From positions 35,162 through 99,161 of the forward strand of contig JBBAVI010000006.1 in the NCBI GenBank assembly GCA_040397785.1: a DNA stretch of 64,000 nt. The letters run 5' to 3'. Numbering within the stretch: the first letter of the stretch is position 1; the number at the start of each line of letters is the position of its first letter. Below, in pieces: positions 1-10,500 of the stretch. The notes below the pieces were generated by a model. It saw only the letters and a program-made list of their open reading frames with translations, did not search any database and was not told the origin of the DNA. Origin of the DNA: M3007 sp040397785 (GTDB lineage: Bacteria; Bacteroidota; Bacteroidia; Chitinophagales; Saprospiraceae). The position numbers were made by a program, and so were the translations under genes.

Positions 1-1667
1 ACATCGGTAAACCCGAGTTGCTGGAAGCAAAAGTTGTCAAACTCAATGAAGCGCTCACCAAGGAGAAAAAGGCAATCATTACAACAGAATACGATCCATC
101 CAACAACTGGATGTCTACCGTTTTGCCGTATTTGTTGCCTTTCTTGCTGCTTTTGGGGCTTTGGGTGCTTATTATTCGACGCATGGGGGGTGGAGCTGGC
201 GGACCTGGTGCCCAGATTTTCAATATCGGAAAATCAAAAGCCACGCTCTTCGACAACAATACCAAGGTGAATATCACTTTTGCCGATGTGGCCGGTTTGG
301 ATGAAGCGAAAGAAGAAGTCATGGAGGTGGTCGATTTCCTGAAAAATCCAAAAAAATATACCACCCTCGGCGGTAAAATACCCAAAGGGGTACTCCTGGT
401 AGGTCCTCCCGGCACGGGCAAAACCTTGCTGGCCAAAGCAGTTGCCGGAGAAGCCAGCGTACCGTTTTTCTCTATTTCCGGTTCCGATTTTGTGGAAATG
501 TTCGTGGGCGTGGGCGCATCCCGCGTACGTGACCTGTTCCGCCAGGCCCGTGAAAAAGCGCCTTGTATCATCTTTATCGACGAAATTGACGCCATCGGTC
601 GTGCACGCGGTCGCGGCGCGGTACAAGGTGGCAACGACGAACGCGAAAATACCCTCAACCAATTGCTGGTTGAAATGGATGGCTTCCCAACCGACAAAGG
701 CGTTATTTTGATGGCGGCAACCAACCGCCCTGACATCCTCGACCAGGCTTTGATGCGCCCAGGCCGCTTCGACCGCCAAATTGGTATTGGTCGCCCCGAC
801 TTGAATGGCCGCGCCCAAATCTTCGAGGTACACATGAAAAATATTAAAACGGCACCGGAAGTAACCGCAATGGCCCTGTCAGAAATGACGCCCGGTTTTG
901 TAGGTGCCGATATTGCCAATGTGTGCAATGAAGCCGCCCTGATCGCAGCACGCCGCAACAAAAAAGCGGTGGATATGGACGATTTCAACTACGCACTTGA
1001 TCGGGTGATTGGTGGCTTGGAAAAGAAGAATAAAATCATCAGCCCGGAGGAGAAAAAGATCATTGCTTACCACGAAGCAGGGCATGCTATTTGCGGCTGG
1101 TTCCTCGAATTTGCCCACCCCTTGGTGAAAGTAACCATTGTTCCACGCGGCCTTGCAGCACTCGGTTATGCGCAATACCTGCCTAAAGAACAATACATTA
1201 CACGTAAAGAAAAATTGATTGATGATATTTGTATGACCCTCGGTGGTCGTGCCGCAGAATCGGTGGTGTTTGACAAAATCAGCACTGGCGCACAAAGCGA
1301 CCTCGACCATATTACCCGCCTGTCGTATGAAATGATTGTCAATTACGGCTTGAATGAAAAAGTAGGTAATGTCTCTTATTACTCTATGTTGAGTGAAAGT
1401 TACAACCGCCCATTTTCTGAACAAACAGCCTATATCATCGATCAGGAAGTGAAAATCATGATTGATGAGCAGTATATACGTGCTAAAGACCTACTGCGCG
1501 ACAAACGCAAGGAATTAGACGCACTCGCATCGGCTTTGCTGGAAAAAGAAGTGTTGCACCGTGTAGACCTTGAAGAACTCATCGGAAAACGCCCATTTAC
1601 GGATCCATTGCCCGGAGAAAGCGCCCAGGTACCTGAAGTAGAGCCGCTTATGCCGGACGAAGAATAA
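1..1667 (+). CDS. ftsH: ATP-dependent zinc metalloprotease FtsH (5' end cut by window)
   Basis: Membrane-anchored AAA+ protease that degrades misfolded or regulatory membrane and cytosolic proteins. The frame is open back to the window edge (first full codon at base 3), so about 554 C-terminal residues are present and the N-terminus, with the first membrane segment, is missing. Visible in order: one hydrophobic membrane segment ending in LIIRRM (about bases 115-185), Walker A GPPGTGKT (402-425), Walker B FIDEID, the second-region-of-homology RPGRFDRQ, and the zinc-site HEAGH (1071-1085). Length and domain order fit FtsH of Bacteroidota. The next gene starts 22 bp downstream on the same strand and may be cotranscribed. 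The family assignment is certain; substrates cannot be read from sequence. Confidence 0.98.
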   Translation, partial: IGKPELLEAKVVKLNEALTKEKKAIITTEYDPSNNWMSTVLPYLLPFLLLLGLWVLIIRRMGGGAGGPGAQIFNIGKSKATLFDNNTKVNITFADVAGLDEAKEEVMEVVDFLKNPKKYTTLGGKIPKGVLLVGPPGTGKTLLAKAVAGEASVPFFSISGSDFVEMFVGVGASRVRDLFRQAREKAPCIIFIDEIDAIGRARGRGAVQGGNDERENTLNQLLVEMDGFPTDKGVILMAATNRPDILDQALMRPGRFDRQIGIGRPDLNGRAQIFEVHMKNIKTAPEVTAMALSEMTPGFVGADIANVCNEAALIAARRNKKAVDMDDFNYALDRVIGGLEKKNKIISPEEKKIIAYHEAGHAICGWFLEFAHPLVKVTIVPRGLAALGYAQYLPKEQYITRKEKLIDDICMTLGGRAAESVVFDKISTGAQSDLDHITRLSYEMIVNYGLNEKVGNVSYYSMLSESYNRPFSEQTAYIIDQEVKIMIDEQYIRAKDLLRDKRKELDALASALLEKEVLHRVDLEELIGKRPFTDPLPGESAQVPEVEPLMPDEE

Positions 1668-1689
1668 ACCGTGATTTTTATCCGCCAGC

Positions 1690-4266
1690 ATGAAAAGATG
1701 CCATTTGTTCTTGTTATTGCTTTGCGGTTTGTGCTGCCGGTTTGTGCCCCTTGGTGCACAGACCGGCAGTGCTATTTCTATCCACGGCATAGTGTTGGAT
1801 GCCAAAACCCGTGCGCCTTTGCCCTACGCGAGTGTGCAATTTAGCAACGACCCCAATGGCGTTCGGACCGATATTGATGGCAATTTCTTTTTAGAAACGG
1901 ATAAAATCGCTAAAATCCTCAAGGTTTCTTATATAGGCTACAAAACCCAGGAAATTGAATTACAACAGAGCCTGAAACAAGAAATCCTGATCGAGTTAGT
2001 TGAAAATCAGGTAGATATAAAGGAAGTAACCATTCGTCCCGATAAATACCGTAGAAAAAACAACCCTGCCATCGACCTGATCGAGGAGGTATTTAAGCAC
2101 AAAGACCAAAACCGGAAGGAAGGCCTCGATTTTTACCGCTTTGATGCTTATGAAAAATTAGAGTTTAACATTAATGGCATCAACGACAAGTTTCGGCGGC
2201 GTTGGTATTTCAAGAAATTTCAATTTATTTTTGACCATGTAGACACCAACCGCGTCAATAATAAGGTCGCACTCCCCTTTTATTTGCGCGAACGCATCTT
2301 GCAGGTACGCTACCGCCGCGACCCAAAGGCCCGGAAAGAATTTTTAATGGGCGAAACCCAAACAGTGCTGAATGATGATTATGATGTAGACCAGGACGGC
2401 GTTTCGGCCTACTTAACCAACCTGTACCAGGATGTCGACATTTACGAAGGCACCATTCCTTTGCTTACGACCGAATTTATAGGTCCATTATCGGGCACCG
2501 CCACGGCGTTTTACCGCTTTTACATTGTAGATACCGTCGAATTGAATGGTGCTAAATACGCAGATGTGTTTTTTGCCCCTAAAAACAAAAGCGACCTGGC
2601 TTTTATGGGTAACTTATTGGTCGCCCTTGATTCTACTTATGCCGTGCGGCGGGTGGAAATGGGTATTTCGAGGGATATTAACCTCAATTGGGTGACCGAT
2701 TTGCATATTGAGCAGGAATACGATTTTGCTGGTACGGGGACTAAACGGCGGCTCATGCTCGTAAAGGATGCCATCACCATGGATTTTAACATCTTTAAAA
2801 AGGCCGATGGGCGCAGTTTTTTGGCCAAAAAATCGGTTTCCTATAAAAACTATGCGCTCAACGAGCCTTTGCCGGATTCCTTGTTTCGCACCAAAACCAT
2901 ATTGCAACGCGATACCGGGGATGTAAAGCACCGAAGCGACAGTTTTTGGATCCAAAACCGCCATTTTGCCCGTAATGCCCATGAAATCGCTATTGAGGAC
3001 ATGATCGACAGCATCCAACGGGTGCGCACATTTCGCAATGCGGTGCAATTTATGACCGTGGTCGGCACAGGTTATAAGAAGTTTGGATGGCTTGAACTGG
3101 GCCCTTTGTTAAGCACCTACAGTTTCAACGGTGTAGAAGGCCACCGCCTGCGCTTGGGCGGGCGCACCAATGCCAAATTGTCGAAAAACATGCTCCTAGA
3201 AGGCTATATGGCTTATGGCACCCAGGATTTGAGTTGGAAAGGCTTGGGGTCCATTACTTATGCTTTTGGTCAAAACAAGCCCCGTACTTTTCCCAACAAC
3301 CAGTTGGTGCTGAGTTACCAACGCGATTTGCGGGTGCCCGGATTGGATATTGCCAACTGGCAATCGGACAATATCTTGCTGTCTTTTCAGCGGGGTGTGA
3401 ACAATAAAATGGTGTTTTACAATACATTGCGCACCGAATACCTCCGCGAATTTCAAAATGGATTTAGTTATGCTTTGACGGCACAGCACCGCAATTTACC
3501 CGCAGCCGGTATTTTGCAATATCAATTGGAAGACCCCGATATGCCTGGTGCAAGAAATACGACACCGACCACCATGGAGGCGGGATTTGGCTTGCGTTTT
3601 GCGCCAAATGAGAAATTTTATCAGGGCCGCACCTATCGTTTGCCGATGTTGACCAAATTTCCGGTATTTTCCCTTTCGTATCGCATGGGCATCAAGGGCA
3701 TTGCAGGGAGCCAGTACAATTACCAGCGCATCAGCGCCAAGGTACGCAAGACCTTTTTTGTGGCTCCATTTGGTCGCTCGGAATGGACGCTGGAAGCCAC
3801 GCAACTGTTCGGTGCGCTCCCTTACCCGCTCCTGGAAATACCGCGGGCCAACCAATCCTATGCATTCGATTGGTACAGTTACAGTTTGATGAATTTCCTG
3901 GAATTTGTGGGTGATCGTTCTGCATCCCTCATTGTACATCATAACCTTAATGGCTTTATTTTAAACAAAATACCAATTATAAAAAAACTACAACTTCGAG
4001 AAGTAGCCAGTGTAAAAGTGCTGTATGGTGGTTTGAGCAACCGCAACCAGCCGTCGAGTGAAAACCAACTACTGCGCCTGCCCACCGATGCAACGGGCAA
4101 CCCGACGACCTTCACCCTGGGTCGATTGCCCTATGCCGAATTTAGTGTGGGTGTGGCCAATGTTTTTAAAATGTTGCGCATTGATTATGTGCAGCGCCTG
4201 ACGTATTTGAACCAGCCGAATGTGAGTCGGTGGGGCATTCGAATGTCGTTTCAGACGGGGTTTTAG
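1690..4266 (+). CDS. DUF5686 / carboxypeptidase-like regulatory domain outer-membrane protein
   Basis: An 858-residue exported protein. It starts with a signal peptide (MKRCHLFLLLLCGLC, cleaved near GAQ). About 75 residues of a carboxypeptidase-D regulatory-like beta-sandwich follow (HGIVLDAKTRAPLPYASVQF, then DIDGNF and SYIGYKTQEI), the module often found at the N-terminus of TonB-dependent receptors. The rest matches the DUF5686 family of Bacteroidota: the C-terminal half is rich in alternating aromatic/polar beta strands and ends in an aromatic residue (QTGF), as expected for an outer-membrane barrel. It has no TonB plug, so it is not an ordinary TonB receptor. It lies 22 bp after ftsH. 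The molecular function is unknown; envelope localisation is inferred. Confidence 0.85.
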   Translation: MKRCHLFLLLLCGLCCRFVPLGAQTGSAISIHGIVLDAKTRAPLPYASVQFSNDPNGVRTDIDGNFFLETDKIAKILKVSYIGYKTQEIELQQSLKQEILIELVENQVDIKEVTIRPDKYRRKNNPAIDLIEEVFKHKDQNRKEGLDFYRFDAYEKLEFNINGINDKFRRRWYFKKFQFIFDHVDTNRVNNKVALPFYLRERILQVRYRRDPKARKEFLMGETQTVLNDDYDVDQDGVSAYLTNLYQDVDIYEGTIPLLTTEFIGPLSGTATAFYRFYIVDTVELNGAKYADVFFAPKNKSDLAFMGNLLVALDSTYAVRRVEMGISRDINLNWVTDLHIEQEYDFAGTGTKRRLMLVKDAITMDFNIFKKADGRSFLAKKSVSYKNYALNEPLPDSLFRTKTILQRDTGDVKHRSDSFWIQNRHFARNAHEIAIEDMIDSIQRVRTFRNAVQFMTVVGTGYKKFGWLELGPLLSTYSFNGVEGHRLRLGGRTNAKLSKNMLLEGYMAYGTQDLSWKGLGSITYAFGQNKPRTFPNNQLVLSYQRDLRVPGLDIANWQSDNILLSFQRGVNNKMVFYNTLRTEYLREFQNGFSYALTAQHRNLPAAGILQYQLEDPDMPGARNTTPTTMEAGFGLRFAPNEKFYQGRTYRLPMLTKFPVFSLSYRMGIKGIAGSQYNYQRISAKVRKTFFVAPFGRSEWTLEATQLFGALPYPLLEIPRANQSYAFDWYSYSLMNFLEFVGDRSASLIVHHNLNGFILNKIPIIKKLQLREVASVKVLYGGLSNRNQPSSENQLLRLPTDATGNPTTFTLGRLPYAEFSVGVANVFKMLRIDYVQRLTYLNQPNVSRWGIRMSFQTGF

Positions 4267-4405
4267 GGGTATTTCTATAATTTCCAAAGTAAAAACCTAT
4301 CGCGTTGATGCGCGAGGTGTCGCTATTGAGTGCAAGCGCCCTTCCAACAATCTCCTTCCGCTATTTAAAGACAAAAAAAATTTATTTTTATTTATCTAAA
4401 AAAAA

Positions 4406-4413
4406 TACATTTG
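4406..4413 (+). promoter_or_regulatory. Candidate Bacteroidota -7 promoter element (TACATTTG)
   Basis: TACATTTG matches the TAnnTTTG -7 consensus of the Bacteroidota primary sigma factor. It lies about 105 bp before the metalloprotease ATG at 4519, in an A/T-rich stretch. No clear -33 TTTG was found. The rest of 4267-4518 shows no gene or other signal. Confidence 0.45.
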
Positions 4414-4518
4414 CCCTGCGACAATTCTCTACCATTTGTTTTCTACAAAATTCAATTTGTCGATTTTTGCATCCGTACCAAACTTTCACTGTTTTTCTTC
4501 ACCAACGCTTTTTTAATC

Positions 4519-6459
4519 ATGCAAAGAAAATTTCTTCTGCTCCTGCTTGCAACCCTTTTCCTCTCTTCCGAGTACGCATTTGCCCAACGAAATTGCGGCG
4601 CTATGGATGTCCTGGCACGGCAACTCATGGAAAACCCCGATCTTCAACAACAAATGCAAGAAGTTGAACGCAACACCGCCGAATTTATCGCAGCGGGTGG
4701 CGCAAACGACCGTATTGTGGTGACCATTCCAGTGGTCGTAAACGTTGTGTGGAATACCGCTGCTGAAAACATCAGCGATCAGCAAATTCAAACACAAATT
4801 GATGTGTTGAATGCCGACTTCCGCAAACTCAATGCCGATGCCAATTTGGTGCCAGCCGTTTGGCAATCCATTGCAGCCGACGTGGAAGTAAATTTCTGCT
4901 TGGCGTCACAAGACCCATCTGGTGCGGCTACCAATGGTATTCGTCGCCGCCAAACCACGGTTACAGCGTTTTCTACCAACGACGCTGTTAAATTCAATGC
5001 GCAAGGTGGTCTGGATATTTGGGATCGCAACAAATACCTCAACTTGTGGGTATGCGACATCAGCGGTGGCATTTTGGGATATGCACAATTCCCGGGCGGT
5101 GCTGCCAGTACGGATGGCGTAGTAATTGATTATCTATACTTTGGTACCATTAATGCATCCGCGCCTTTTGACAAAGGCCGTACGGGTACCCATGAAGTAG
5201 GCCACTGGCTCAACCTCCGCCATATTTGGGGCGATGATGGCACTGCTTGTACCGGTTCCGACCAGGTTGCTGATACGCCCAACCAGGCCGACGAACACTA
5301 TGGCTGCCCTGCTTTCCCTCAGGTAAGTTGTAGCAATGGCCCGAATGGTGATATGTTTATGAATTATATGGACTACACCGACGATGCTTGTATGTACATG
5401 TTTACAGAAGGCCAAAAAGCACGCGCACAAGCGTTGTTTGGCGCAACTGGCGCACGGGTGTCCCTGTTGTCTTCGCCCGGCTGCAACCCTCCAAGCGCGA
5501 CTTGCGGTACTCCGAGTGGTTTGAATGCGACCAGCATCGCACAAACCACTGCAACCCTCAACTGGGGAACCGTTTCTGGAGCAACTTCTTACAATCTGCA
5601 ATGGAAGATTTCTACCTCCAGTACCTGGACTACCGTAAGCAATCTGACCAGCACTACTTATAATTTGACGGGTCTAACAGCTTCAACGACCTATAATTAT
5701 CAAGTTCAGGCGGTATGTACCGGTGGTAACAGCGCTTATTCTACGGCTGCTTCTTTTACAACCCTTGCAACCGGCGGCGGCAACTGCACCGATGCATATG
5801 AAGCAAATAACACCCGCAATACAGCCAAAGTGATTCCCGTAAATACCGACGTGAAAGCGCAAATTGCTACGGCAACGGATGTAGACTGGAATCGGTTTTC
5901 GAACACCAATGCTACCAAAAATATTAAAATTGATTTGACTACGTTGCCTGCTGATTATGACTTAAAATTGTATCGCAACTCGACACTTTTGGCAATTGCT
6001 GAACTGAGCGGAACAAACAGCGAGCAAATTATTTTAAACAATGGTACGGTGTCTACCTCATATTACGCACAAGTGTACGGCTATATGGGCGCCTTTAGCA
6101 ATACACAATGTTATACCCTTCGTGTAAGCCTGAGCGCAACTGCTTTCCGTACCGATGGCAGCACTGATGGTCCGGTGGAGGAATTTGAAATTCCATTGCA
6201 GTTGGAAAGCCTTGGTTTCGGTTTATATCCAAACCCTGCAACCAACCAGGTCATTGTGGAGGTTCCAATGATTGCGGATCAAGAAGTGATGGTTTCGATC
6301 ATCGATCCTGCCGGTAAAGCGGCTATTTCGCAGCACCGCACCTTGGGTAAAGGCGACAATCAAATCACTTTTGATGTGCAGACCTTACCTGCTGGCGTTT
6401 ACTTTGTACAAGTACGCAATGGGGAAAGTGTATTAACCCGCAAATTGGTGAAAAACTAA
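4519..6459 (+). CDS. Secreted M43-type (pappalysin-like) zinc metalloprotease with T9SS sorting domain
   Basis: A 646-residue secreted protease. I start it at ATG 4519 because a classical signal peptide follows at once (MQRKFLLLLLATLFLSS...AFAQ); an in-frame TTG further upstream falls inside the promoter element. The metzincin zinc site HEVGHWLNLRH is at residues 225-235 and the Met-turn MNYMDY at 281-286, both typical of the M43 cytophagalysin/pappalysin group. Then come a fibronectin type III domain (about 325-415), a PPC-like bacterial pre-peptidase C-terminal domain (about 420-545, DAYEANNTRNTA...DVDW), and a C-terminal T9SS type A domain (LYPNPATNQVIVEV ... GVYFVQV ... LVKN). It is expected to be released or anchored at the cell surface through the Por system. 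Substrate unknown. Confidence 0.93.
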   Translation: MQRKFLLLLLATLFLSSEYAFAQRNCGAMDVLARQLMENPDLQQQMQEVERNTAEFIAAGGANDRIVVTIPVVVNVVWNTAAENISDQQIQTQIDVLNADFRKLNADANLVPAVWQSIAADVEVNFCLASQDPSGAATNGIRRRQTTVTAFSTNDAVKFNAQGGLDIWDRNKYLNLWVCDISGGILGYAQFPGGAASTDGVVIDYLYFGTINASAPFDKGRTGTHEVGHWLNLRHIWGDDGTACTGSDQVADTPNQADEHYGCPAFPQVSCSNGPNGDMFMNYMDYTDDACMYMFTEGQKARAQALFGATGARVSLLSSPGCNPPSATCGTPSGLNATSIAQTTATLNWGTVSGATSYNLQWKISTSSTWTTVSNLTSTTYNLTGLTASTTYNYQVQAVCTGGNSAYSTAASFTTLATGGGNCTDAYEANNTRNTAKVIPVNTDVKAQIATATDVDWNRFSNTNATKNIKIDLTTLPADYDLKLYRNSTLLAIAELSGTNSEQIILNNGTVSTSYYAQVYGYMGAFSNTQCYTLRVSLSATAFRTDGSTDGPVEEFEIPLQLESLGFGLYPNPATNQVIVEVPMIADQEVMVSIIDPAGKAAISQHRTLGKGDNQITFDVQTLPAGVYFVQVRNGESVLTRKLVKN

Positions 6460-6505
6460 TATATGCGGTTAAAATAGCCTGTTTTAAAGGCAAATAATAT
6501 GCGTC

Positions 6506-6544
6506 ATCCCGAATTTTGGTGGAACCCAAAATTCGGGATTTTTT
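6506..6544 (+). terminator. Intrinsic terminator of the metalloprotease gene
   Basis: Perfect 14-bp stem: ATCCCGAATTTTGG (6506-6519) pairs with CCAAAATTCGGGAT (6526-6539), with a 6-nt loop, followed by five T. It lies 46 bp after the stop codon. Confidence 0.9.
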
Positions 6545-6594
6545 ATCCATTTTACCGAACACCCAGCATAGCGGCAACACTTGGGTAAGATATT

Positions 6595-6812
6595 CGACCT
6601 CTAGCGAGGTCGTGCGGGAAGAATACCATTTTGCGTTGCTATAAATATTTGACCTCCAAGGAGGTCAGGCCTTGCCTCTGAGATTCCAGGTATCCTTTAA
6701 GTATCAGGTTTAAAATCAATAAATCATTGGGCAACGCGCCGACCTCGCAAGAGGTCGAACATTTGTAGAAAAGATACAATGTCCGAACCCACGCACGACT
6801 TCGGAGAAGTCG
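6595..6812. repeat. Cluster of four short palindromic repeats (GACCTC...GAGGTC type)
   Basis: Four hairpins in 220 bp of the 395-bp intergenic stretch 6460-6854: CGACCTC-tagc-GAGGTCG (6595-6612), GACCTCC-aa-GGAGGTC (6651-6666), CGACCTC-gcaa-GAGGTCG (6740-6757) and CGACTTC-gga-GAAGTCG (6796-6812). The last two share the right flank AACATTTGTA, and the flank of the first (GTGCGGG) resembles the inverted left flank of the fourth. The arms carry compensatory changes (CCTC/GAGG against CTTC/GAAG), so pairing is kept while sequence varies. This looks like a REP/MITE-like family. No transposase is nearby and no other gene is visible in the stretch. Confidence 0.8.
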
Positions 6813-6854
6813 AACATTTGTACAGGATAACACATGTCATAGGCGTCTGCCGAT

Positions 6855-7319
6855 TTACCGCTCTTGCATATCACTGTAAAATATCAGTTCCCAAGCGCCC
6901 TGGTCATTTCGCACAAAGCGGCGCTCTAACCCATAATTGGCCGCAGCATATTGAATGCGCTCAATGACCAGCGCATCGCCCATCATTTCAAAGCTGCGTT
7001 TAAAATCGCCAGAAGTGTAATCTACAGAATGATGCATGCGCCATTTGGACAAATCCCATTCTTTCAGGATGCGTTTGTTATGGGTACTGTCAATGGGCTC
7101 AGTCGATTCACCTTGTAAGGGCCAGGAAATATGTGCGATCTGAAACAGGCTGTCGCTGTGGAATTTATCATAAAATGGCATAAAATCGGCAGGTAATTGG
7201 CTGGCATCTACCGATTGGCTAATCTGATCGGGGGAGGAAGGCACACTTTGTTTGGGGCTTTGTGGTTTACAGCCGGTTATAATCGCTGTCAGGATCAAGG
7301 CAACATGAAAAAAACGCAT
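6855..7319 (-). CDS. Small lipoprotein of unknown function
   Basis: A 154-residue protein. I start it at ATG 7319 because it gives a clean lipoprotein signal, MRFFHVALILTAIITGCKPQ, with lipobox ITGC; the longer in-frame version adds 17 residues before the signal. The mature part is soluble-looking, with a Ser/Pro/Gln-rich linker after the cysteine. A DUF4348-like fold is possible (FMPFYDKFHSDSLFQIAHISWPLQG resembles the pattern FxxFxxxFxxDSxFQxxRIxFPL) but I only recognise this loosely. Expected to sit on the outer or inner membrane facing the periplasm. It is in the same orientation as nothing closely linked: the upstream gene ends 208 bp earlier on its own strand. Confidence 0.75.
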   Translation of the reverse strand: MRFFHVALILTAIITGCKPQSPKQSVPSSPDQISQSVDASQLPADFMPFYDKFHSDSLFQIAHISWPLQGESTEPIDSTHNKRILKEWDLSKWRMHHSVDYTSGDFKRSFEMMGDALVIERIQYAAANYGLERRFVRNDQGAWELIFYSDMQER

Positions 7320-7482
7320 ATTGATAGGATGGCTCGTTAAGAATGCACAAATAACGTTGAATATTTGCAATTCTTGTTGAGCCTACTCCCTGCCACCCGG
7401 TTTTTATTTCCTTCAGGTGAAAAATGCCGGAAAACGATACAGCGGGCGTTTTGTAAAGGAATAGCACCTTCTAAATAATAGA

Positions 7483-7517
7483 TTTACAGCCGTAAATACT
7501 TGATTTACGGCTGTAAA
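7483..7517 (-). terminator. Perfect 14-bp inverted repeat after the Asp-box T9SS gene
   Basis: TTTACAGCCGTAAA (7483-7496) and its exact reverse complement TTTACGGCTGTAAA (7504-7517) are separated by 7 bp, 10 bp beyond the stop codon of the upstream minus-strand gene. The position fits a terminator, but there is no U-tract, so it could equally be an mRNA 3'-end stabiliser or a protein site. Each arm is itself nearly palindromic. Confidence 0.55.
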
Positions 7518-7527
7518 CAGATATAAC

Positions 7528-10500
7528 CTACCCCACAATCAACTTTTTAACCAAACCATTCCCCAACGACAAATAATAAACCCCAGGCGCAACACCCGTC
7601 AAATCTAATCGATACTCGGTGCTACCTGGCGCCAAACGTTCGCTGCGGATTAAACGGCCGGTACCATCCAGGATTTGTACAAGGGCTTCATTTTCAACGT
7701 TTTTCGAAAAACTTAACAGCACATACGAACTTGCAGGGTTGGGATAAACAAGCCAATCTGCATTTTTTTGAACCACCGTTGGCACTGAAACCAATTCTGT
7801 CGGCGTATTACAAATTGGTAATACACCCGAAACGGCAACCCAGGCACTCTGGCTGGTGCCCGGACATACATACCGCAAGGCCACCTGAACCGGTGTGCCA
7901 TTGGCAGCATCCAGGTCTAACGCATAACTTTTCATCTGCCCGATATTGCCCAAAACGGTCCATAAAGCACTGTTACCCTGCCGATAACGCAATTGGTAAG
8001 TACCACTTGCCGGGCCTTCCCAACTGATCATAATTGGGTTGCAAGGCGTTATATTCATGGCAATATTTGCAGGTTTTACCGGCTTGCCGCCACTCGTAAT
8101 GGTGTAACTTTGGGTATTGCTGATGCCGTTTGCATCGGTTACCGTCACCGTATAAATGCCTTCCGATACTGCATCTAACCAGGGGCCAATCCGGCCATCC
8201 GACCATTCGTAAACCAAGGGCGGGGTGCCACCTGTGCTTTTTACCAGAATTTCACCCGAGCCTGCACCGCAATTGGACGGATAAGACACGCCGGATATGG
8301 TCATATTGTCCAGCACAAAATCCCAAATGCCCCGTCCGTGGGTACCAAAACGCACCAAATTTTTGGAGGCAATATATTCTACGGAATAAACAGTTTGCAA
8401 AGGCATGGTTTCGTCGCGCAAGCTAAACCATTTTTTTGCCACAACATCATACACATACGGCCCGTTATCGGTAGCCGCAAACAAGAATTGCTCATCGGGC
8501 GAACTGGCAATTTCCTGCACCAAGGTGCCCGGCAAGCCATCCGAAATCGCCGTAAAGGTCAATCCACCGTCATTGGATTCCCAAACGGGCGGATTGGAAT
8601 AGCCCGAACCACTAAACCATACTTTATTAGGGTTTATTTTGGACGCTAAAATGCAGGAACCATACAGGTAATAACCATTTGGGCCATCAAAACCGGTGGC
8701 TTTTTGCCAGTTTCCGCCCTGATTTTTCCGAAAAAAGGTACCATCATCGGTAGCAACATAATAACAACCATTGAGCGGACTCACGGCAATCGCCGAAATC
8801 AGGGCGTTGCCGTTGTTGCTGTTTGGTTTAAAATCATAAGCATCCTGGGTGGCTGTAATGTCGTAGGGAGCCTGCACACTTGCCGTTAATTCAACCAAAT
8901 GAGACCCCGAACCGCCTTCTAAATTTCCGCCGCCAATCAAAATTTTATTCAATCCAGGCGCATGGGCATATTCTGCGGTGGGCAGCATCCAACCTACATT
9001 GGGCAAATCATCGCCTGTCATCACCCAGTTCGAATCCCACCAGTCGTTGCTCGTTTTGGGTGCGTGGTGGTACGAAATATCGCCGCCCGGGTATTGTTTC
9101 CAAAAATGGGTGCCATTGGAGGAAAAAACCATATGACCATAATCGCCCGAAACAACCTGGGTAAAGGGCAAAGAACCATAGGGCGCTGCACCTGCCGTAC
9201 TTGCACGCTGATAACCTTGGTCTTGCGAACCCGCATACACATAATTCGGATCGGTTGGATCGGTGCGCACATCATAATACTGGCTCACATTCAAGCCCGT
9301 TAAGGACAAATTTTGGGTCGTTTGCAAGAAATCATACGAAACATACATGCCGCCGTGGTTGGGTATCAGTGCAAATTCCTGGTTGTTGCTTTTTTTAAAA
9401 AACTCGATTTGCATGATGTCCGCGTGCAATTTATTCGGAACATTACCATAATATTCCCACCACTCGTTCACCAGATTCCAGGAAGTACCACCGTTGGTAC
9501 TCCGATAACAATTCACTTCTCCATAAAACAATCTGGCAGGGTCGGACAACGACACTTCCATACCCACCGACCAGGCACCGGAAGGGGTGGTACCACGCAA
9601 GGTCCAGGTGGTACCATTGTTGTTGGATCGATACACCGTTTTACGATCGGTCATGGCATAAAAGGTGAGGGTACCGTTGGTAGCGCGATGGCCGCGCAAC
9701 TGACAACTGATATTGGTGGGCAAGGTGCTGTTGGTGGCAACCGTGGTTACGGTTGTGCCATTCACACTCGAAAGTCTGTTGCTTTGATTGAGCAAATAAC
9801 ATTCAGTGGTGCCGTACGGATTCCACATCGACACTTGATCGGAGTTTCCATGGGCAAAAACGGTGACCAAATTAAAGGTTTTACCCAAATCGGAGGAGTA
9901 ATAGAGTTGCACGCGGGGCGCCCAGGGCGTTGCATCCCAGGTGCGCACGGTGTAGTAAATTTTAACGGTGTTGCCATCTTTTGCTGCAATCAATTGCATC
10001 GGACCGCCCCAACCGTCGTAATAGTTCCAACCACTTGCTTCGGTAAAACTTGCACCCTCATCGTCCGAATACCATATTTTTTTGCCGATAGCGGTTAAAA
10101 TTCTTTGGCCGCCACCTGGTTTTGAAAATACTTGTAAAATATCGGTATCAAAACGCAAATTGCGGTTCAATTCCGTCCAGTTATTGCCACTTAAAGCACC
10201 GCGCCAAAGCGTCCCACCTGCCGAAATCGTATAAATTTGATCACTTGAAGGCACATAATCAATGGCAATAACACTGCCTGCCTGGTTTAAAGAGCCACGC
10301 TCAAACCAGGCCGCTTTAATTTTGCCATTGGCAAAAGTGCCCGCTGATTTTGCCGGACTTAACGCGGCCGATTGTTGCAGATAATCCTGTACCATCACCG
10401 ATTCATTGGCCCGTTTCCAGTCGATGCCCGGTGCTGCGCGGTGTTGTAAAGTCAGAAATTGTTCGCGTAACTTCATTTTACCGCCCTCTCCTTCATCTTC

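Noticed and set aside
4411..4518. Longer start (TTG) for the M43 metalloprotease
   Set aside because: It overlaps the TACATTTG element and places 36 residues before a perfect signal peptide.
9313..10098. 261-codon open frame on the plus strand
   Set aside because: Antisense to the Asp-box T9SS gene; Gly/His/Ile-rich with no domain.
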